From: Oscillospiraceae bacterium
GTDB lineage: Bacteria; Bacillota; Clostridia; Oscillospirales; Oscillospiraceae
Direction of reading: 5' to 3'
Assembly (NCBI GenBank): GCA_017545165.1
Contig: JAFWQQ010000008.1
Coordinates: 1 to 51,248 of the forward strand
DNA: 51,248 nucleotides
Shown piece after piece: positions 47,723-51,248 of the stretch (position 1 is the stretch's first letter; the number at the start of each line of letters is the position of its first letter). Below the pieces are notes generated by a model. It saw only the letters and a program-made list of their open reading frames with translations. It was not told where the DNA came from and made no database searches. The translations under genes were made by a program, and so were the position numbers.

Positions 47723-48646
47723 ATGGATTTTACCGCTCTTCTCAATAAAATGGTGGTGTTCCTGGCGCTGATGGTCATCGGCTTCGTCCTGGCCCGCCGG
47801 GGCAGGCTGGACCGGGGCTCCATCAAGGCCCTGAGCTCCCTGACCCTGAACGTGTTCCTGACGGGCAGCATCCTCAACTCCACCCTGGGCTCCAATGTGG
47901 AGCTCAGCTGGAGCGAGCTGGGCACGACCTTCCTGGTGGTCTGGGTCATGCAGCTGCTGGGCTATCTCATCGCCTGGCTGGTGACCCTGCCCATGCCGGT
48001 GGACAAGGAGCACAAGCCCCTCTTCGAGCTTCTCATGAGCATGGGCAACAGCATGTTCGTGGCCCTGCCCATCGTGGACGCCCTGTTCCCGGAAAGCCGG
48101 GCCGTGTTCTATGTCTCCCTGTCCTGCCTGCCCTTCAACGTGCTGCTGTTCACCTACGGGGTCTGGCGGCTCCAGAGCGGGAGGGAGAACGCCCGCTTCC
48201 GCTTCCGGAACATCCTCAGCGTGCCCCTGCTGGCCGCCCTGGCGGCCCTGATCCTCTTCCTGGTGAAGCCGCCGCTGCCCAAGGCCGTCACGGGCCTGAT
48301 CTCCACCCTGGCCGGAGCCACCACGCCCCTGTCCATGCTGGTGATCGGCGCGTCTCTGGGCTCGGTGAGCCTGCTGGACGCGTTTAAGAACGGCAAGCTC
48401 TATGTGGCGAGCGCTGTGCGGCTGCTGCTGATCCCGGTGCTGACCTGGCTGGTGCTCCGCCTGCTGACGGACGATCCGGTGCTGCTGATGACCAGCACCA
48501 TCGTGGCCGCCAGCCCCGCCGCGGTGATCATCACCGTCATGGCCAACCAATACGACCGGGATTCGGTCTATACCGCCGAGGGCACCCTGCAGAGCACCGC
48601 CCTGTCCATGCTCACCATTCCCCTGCTGGTGTGGCTGCTGGGCTAA
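47723..48646 (+). CDS. AEC family (auxin efflux carrier-like) transporter
   Basis: A 307-aa membrane protein with about ten hydrophobic segments in two halves, starting MDFTALLNKMVVFLALMVIG with LARRGRLDRGSIKALSSLTL as in the family. Bacterial members export organic acids such as malate. GAGGTG is 8 nt before ATG 47723. It lies 12 bp after mgtE and is probably cotranscribed. The final ~30 residues (AEGTLQSTALSMLTIPLLVW) are typical of the family. Confidence 0.88.
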   Translation: MDFTALLNKMVVFLALMVIGFVLARRGRLDRGSIKALSSLTLNVFLTGSILNSTLGSNVELSWSELGTTFLVVWVMQLLGYLIAWLVTLPMPVDKEHKPLFELLMSMGNSMFVALPIVDALFPESRAVFYVSLSCLPFNVLLFTYGVWRLQSGRENARFRFRNILSVPLLAALAALILFLVKPPLPKAVTGLISTLAGATTPLSMLVIGASLGSVSLLDAFKNGKLYVASAVRLLLIPVLTWLVLRLLTDDPVLLMTSTIVAASPAAVIITVMANQYDRDSVYTAEGTLQSTALSMLTIPLLVWLLG

Positions 48647-48654
48647 GGCGCGGG

Positions 48655-48817
48655 AAATGAAAAATGAATAGTGAATAATGAATAATTATGGTATCCCCTT
48701 CGGGGATGATTGAAAAATTGCCGCTGCGCGGCGTTTCGTCTTTTGCCGGAACGCTTCGTCTGCGGTCAATTCCGAATTCCGAATTCTCTTACCCCGAAAG
48801 TGTCCCCTTCGGGGATG
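48655..48817. repeat. AT-rich simple repeats and paired TCCCCTTCGGGGATGATT blocks
   Basis: A GAATAATGAATAATTATGG run resembling 17884-17915, then TCCCCTTCGGGGATGATT twice (about 48693 and 48803), and AATTCCGAATTCCGAATTC blocks. No gene is seen in the 420-bp gap between the AEC and DUF1643 genes. Confidence 0.65.
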
Positions 48818-48988
48818 ATTCTAAGTAACCGCTGATCAAATCGCCTTCGGCATCTTGCGGACAATTTGTGCTCTGATTTCGAGCCTTTTTCTTGCAATAC
48901 ACAAAGTATTCCTGCGAAAAACTGCCTTCATCAGAACCCAAATTCTCTCGCAATCTGCTCTCGCCGATTTAATCATCGTTTACCTAAT
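48818..48988. mobile_element. 171-bp MITE-like imperfect inverted-repeat element
   Basis: ATTCTAAGTAACCGCTGATC at the left matches the reverse complement of the right end (ATTAGGTAAACGATGATTAA) over about 28 bp with several mismatches. It has no coding content. Similar in size and style to the 163-bp element at 5294 but a different family. Confidence 0.6.
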
Positions 48989-49067
48989 TTGTCGCCGCAG
49001 GCGACTCCTCAATTATTCATTATTCATTATTCATTATTCACTATTCACTATCATCCGGAGGTGTCAA

Positions 49068-49688
49068 ATGCACATCCCAAGCGGCGAGAGCCAGACGATC
49101 GAGCTTCTGGATTTCGAGGAGGCCCTGGCGCTTTCCGGCAGATCCGGAGGCTACGACCCCGAAAAGTGGCTCTATGTGCCGGATTTCTATACCGAATACC
49201 GTTACATATTGGGCACCCGGGGGCGCAATCCCCTGATCTGCATCGGGGTGAACCCCTCCACCGCCGCGCCGGACGATCTGGACAACACGCTGAAATCCGT
49301 CTCCCGCATCGCGGCGGGAAACGGCTTTGACAGCTGGATCATGTTCAACGTCTACGCCCAGCGGGCCACCCGGCCCGATGACATGGACCGGGCGCTGAAT
49401 CAGGACCTGCACCGGGAGAACCTGCGGGCCTTCGCCTACGTCCTGGCCGGGGCCGCAGCGGGGGGCGTCAGCCCGGCGGTCTGGGCCGCCTGGGGCGCGG
49501 TGATCGAAAAGCGAGACTATCTGCCCGGCTGCGTCCGGGACATGGTGCGCCTGGGCAAGCAGTTCGGCGCCCGCTGGCTCTGCGCCGGGGCCTGCTCCAA
49601 AAAGGGCCACCCCCATCACCCGCTGTACCTGCGCAAGGACGAGAAGGTCCGGGACTTTGACGTGGAAGGATATCTGGATACGCTATGA
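49068..49688 (+). CDS. DUF1643 domain protein
   Basis: A 206-aa protein with the DUF1643 pattern: YRYILGTRGRNPLICIGVNP, STAAPDDLDNTLKSVSRIA, a helical middle, and ARWLCAGACSKKGHPHHPLY near the end. Family function is unknown; members are often next to restriction or nucleotide-processing genes. ATG 49068 follows GGAGGTGTCAA and sits right after an AT-rich repeat; a longer frame from 48855 crosses the MITE-like element and is not credible. It overlaps the nitrilase gene by 4 nt. Confidence 0.85.
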   Translation: MHIPSGESQTIELLDFEEALALSGRSGGYDPEKWLYVPDFYTEYRYILGTRGRNPLICIGVNPSTAAPDDLDNTLKSVSRIAAGNGFDSWIMFNVYAQRATRPDDMDRALNQDLHRENLRAFAYVLAGAAAGGVSPAVWAAWGAVIEKRDYLPGCVRDMVRLGKQFGARWLCAGACSKKGHPHHPLYLRKDEKVRDFDVEGYLDTL

Positions 49689-50506
49689 AAGACAGGCTGA
49701 AACTGGCCGTTCTGCAGCTGCGCACCGAGCTCAGCCGGGACGAGACCATGAAAAAAGCCGCCCGGATGCTCCGGGAGGCGGCGGAACAGGGCGCGGAGAT
49801 GGCGGTGCTGCCGGAGATGTTCAATTGCCCCTACGCAGGCAAATACTTCCGGGAAGCCGCCGCCCTGGGTCACGAGGACAGCGTGGCGGCCCTCTCCGCT
49901 CTGGCGAAGGAGACCGGGCTCTGGATCGTGGGCGGCTCCGTCCCCGAGCGGGAGGGCGACAAGCTCTACAACACCTGCTTCGTGTTCGACAGCGAGGGGC
50001 GGATCGCCGCCCGGCACCGGAAGGTGCACCTCTTCGACATCGACGCCCCGGGCATGCGCTTCCGGGAGTCGGACACCTTCAGCCCCGGGCGGGAGATCAC
50101 CGTTTTCGACACGCCCTGGGGCAAGATGGGCGCGGCCATCTGCTTCGACGTCCGCTTCCCCGAGCTCTTCCGGGCCATGGCGAAGCGGGGCGCAAGGCTC
50201 ATCCTGCTGCCCGCCCAATTCAATATGACCACCGGACCCGTCCACTGGGAGAGCACCCTGCGGACCCGGGCGGTGGACAACGAGGTCTTTCTGGCCGCCT
50301 GCTCCGCGGCCCGCTATGTGGGCTTTTCCTACGAGTGCTGGGGCCATTCTCTGGTCAGCGACCCCTGGGGGACGCTGCTGGCCGCGGCGGACGAGACGGA
50401 GCAGATCCTGTACGCGGACCTGGACTTTGCCCGGGTGGATGAGGTGCGGCGGCAGCTGCCCACCTTCCTGCACCTGCGGGAGGATGTATACGAGGTGGCG
50501 AAATGA
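49685..50506 (+). CDS. Carbon-nitrogen hydrolase (omega-amidase-like)
   Basis: A 273-aa nitrilase-superfamily enzyme. The Glu-Lys-Cys triad is visible: VLPEMFNCPY (Glu), RHRKVHLFDID (Lys) and GAAICFDVRFPE (Cys). It resembles Nit2/omega-amidases, which hydrolyse alpha-ketoglutaramate and alpha-ketosuccinamate from glutamine and asparagine transaminase reactions. It starts in the stop of the DUF1643 gene (ATGA) and its end overlaps the NUDIX gene by 4 nt, so the three form one coupled operon. Confidence 0.9.
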   Translation: MKDRLKLAVLQLRTELSRDETMKKAARMLREAAEQGAEMAVLPEMFNCPYAGKYFREAAALGHEDSVAALSALAKETGLWIVGGSVPEREGDKLYNTCFVFDSEGRIAARHRKVHLFDIDAPGMRFRESDTFSPGREITVFDTPWGKMGAAICFDVRFPELFRAMAKRGARLILLPAQFNMTTGPVHWESTLRTRAVDNEVFLAACSAARYVGFSYECWGHSLVSDPWGTLLAAADETEQILYADLDFARVDEVRRQLPTFLHLREDVYEVAK

Positions 50507-51066
50507 ACATTCTTGAAGAAATCGCCCGCTACGCGCCCTTCAACGAGCAGGAGCAGCGGGACAAGGCCCTGATCCTGGACTATCTGGCGGACAATCCGGG
50601 CTGCTTTTACCGGGCGGACCCCGTGGCCCACATGACCGCCTCCGCTTGGGTGGTGAATCCGGCCCGGGACAAGGTGCTGATGGTCTATCACAAGATCTAC
50701 GACTCCTGGTCCTGGACCGGGGGCCACGCCGACGGGGAGACGGATCTGCTGGCCGTGGCCCTGCGGGAGGTGACGGAGGAGACCGGCGTCCGCTCCGTCC
50801 GGCCGGTGACGCCGGACATCTTTTCCCTGGAGGTCGTCACCGTGGACGGGCACGAGAAGCGGGGCGCATACGTCTCCAGCCACCTGCACCTGAACCTGAC
50901 CTATCTGCTGGAGGCGGACGATACCGAGCCCCTGCGCATCTGCGAGGACGAGAACAAGGGCGTGGCCTGGTTCGGTCTGGACGAGGCTTTGGCGGCCTCC
51001 ACCGAACCCTGGTTCGTGAAGCGGATCTACGGAAAACTGAACGAAAAACTGAAAAAGACGCTGTGA
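50503..51066 (+). CDS. NUDIX hydrolase
   Basis: A 187-aa protein. The Nudix box is complete: GGHADGETDLLAVALREVTE followed by ETGV, fitting Gx5Ex7REUxEExGU, so it is likely active on a nucleoside diphosphate-linked substrate. The N-terminal ~45 residues (MNILEEIARYAPFNEQEQRD) and the downstream HLHLNLTYLLEADD segment resemble the ADP-ribose/NADH-type group. It overlaps the nitrilase gene by 4 nt (ATGA) and is followed by a cluster of hairpins. Confidence 0.9.
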   Translation: MNILEEIARYAPFNEQEQRDKALILDYLADNPGCFYRADPVAHMTASAWVVNPARDKVLMVYHKIYDSWSWTGGHADGETDLLAVALREVTEETGVRSVRPVTPDIFSLEVVTVDGHEKRGAYVSSHLHLNLTYLLEADDTEPLRICEDENKGVAWFGLDEALAASTEPWFVKRIYGKLNEKLKKTL

Positions 51067-51081
51067 CAAGAATCACAGCGT

Positions 51082-51155
51082 CTCAAGCTGTCGACAAAGT
51101 GTCGACAGCTTGAGCGCAAAAATGGGAACTTCCCGAAAAAGTTCCCATTTTTGCG
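51082..51155. terminator. Two stacked hairpins after the NUDIX gene
   Basis: First, CTCAAGCTGTCGAC/GTCGACAGCTTGAG (14 bp, 5-nt loop, 51082-51114). Second, CGCAAAAATGGGAACTT/AAGTTCCCATTTTTGCG (17 bp, 7-nt loop, 51115-51155), whose A/T ends supply Ts for both strands. Confidence 0.85.
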
Positions 51156-51165
51156 TAGATTGAAC

Positions 51166-51195
51166 GTGAAGAGGGGATTACCGTCCCCTCTTCAC
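51166..51195. terminator. Third hairpin near the window end
   Basis: GTGAAGAGGGG/CCCCTCTTCAC, an 11-bp stem with an 8-nt loop, with no clear T tract. It may belong to the next transcript. Confidence 0.5.
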
Positions 51196-51248
51196 AATCT
51201 CCCCATGCGAGTACGTACCTCGCCGCAGGGCTTTGTCTACAGTCTGAG

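Noticed and set aside
1-51248. CRISPR array or rRNA genes
   Set aside because: No regularly spaced repeat-spacer pattern and no rRNA-like sequence was seen; the tandem repeats present have no unique spacers.

Overview
The window looks like the chromosome of a high-GC, spore-forming anaerobic Clostridia, most likely an Oscillospiraceae-type gut bacterium. The support is spoIIE, an oxygen-sensitive class III ribonucleotide reductase (nrdG-nrdD), GC-rich core genes, many intergenic palindromic repeats, and an integrated element with a SpaA-type surface protein and ParAB. No rRNA or CRISPR array was found. Family names are assigned from remembered motifs, not from a search.

Left core (1-18.8 kb). 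murI and a DUF1934 gene form an operon behind a near-consensus promoter. A GntR/YtrA-type regulator, ABC ATPase, permease and HAD phosphatase follow as an overlapping chain. Next come a lipoprotein, a repeat-rich gap with a 163-bp MITE touching the trxB stop codon, trxB, a DUF5050-like exported protein, and nrdG-nrdD (NrdD carries a C-terminal redoxin domain). Then glmS, a membrane protein, a ribbon-helix-helix (RHH) regulator divergent from a small gene, clpB, and a second RHH protein with a 13-bp inverted-repeat operator.

Integrated island (about 18,846-35,285; 16.4 kb; visibly more AT-rich). It splits a host tRNA-Ser(CGA) inside the anticodon loop. The 5' half lies at 18,814-18,852 and the 3' half at 35,279-35,338, and their acceptor stems are fully complementary. 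The island carries a complete, different tRNA-Ser(CGA) at 19,007-19,095 with its own promoter and terminator, apparently replacing the tRNA it breaks. Other contents are a truncated tyrosine integrase, three ICE-type genes, an AAA/DUF4143 ATPase, a giant thioester/SpaA surface protein with an overlapping 30-aa membrane peptide, ParB-ParA, an unrecognised two-gene operon (membrane protein plus HExxH metallopeptidase-like protein), and a double-HTH protein near the right end. No conjugation genes or full integrase are present, so it looks like a decayed ICE carrying cargo. The membrane/peptidase operon is the best candidate for an undescribed system.

Right core (35.3-51.2 kb). A HIT protein, a lipoprotein with a zinc ribbon, and a run of small enzymes (YdcF-like, two GNATs, an AAA kinase, a lipase). 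Then a TlpA-like thioredoxin, a self-regulated TetR-GNAT pair, spoIIE with a small coupled membrane protein (promoter with a 21-bp spacer), mgtE, an AEC transporter, a second MITE-like element, and a DUF1643-nitrilase-NUDIX operon ending in stacked hairpins.
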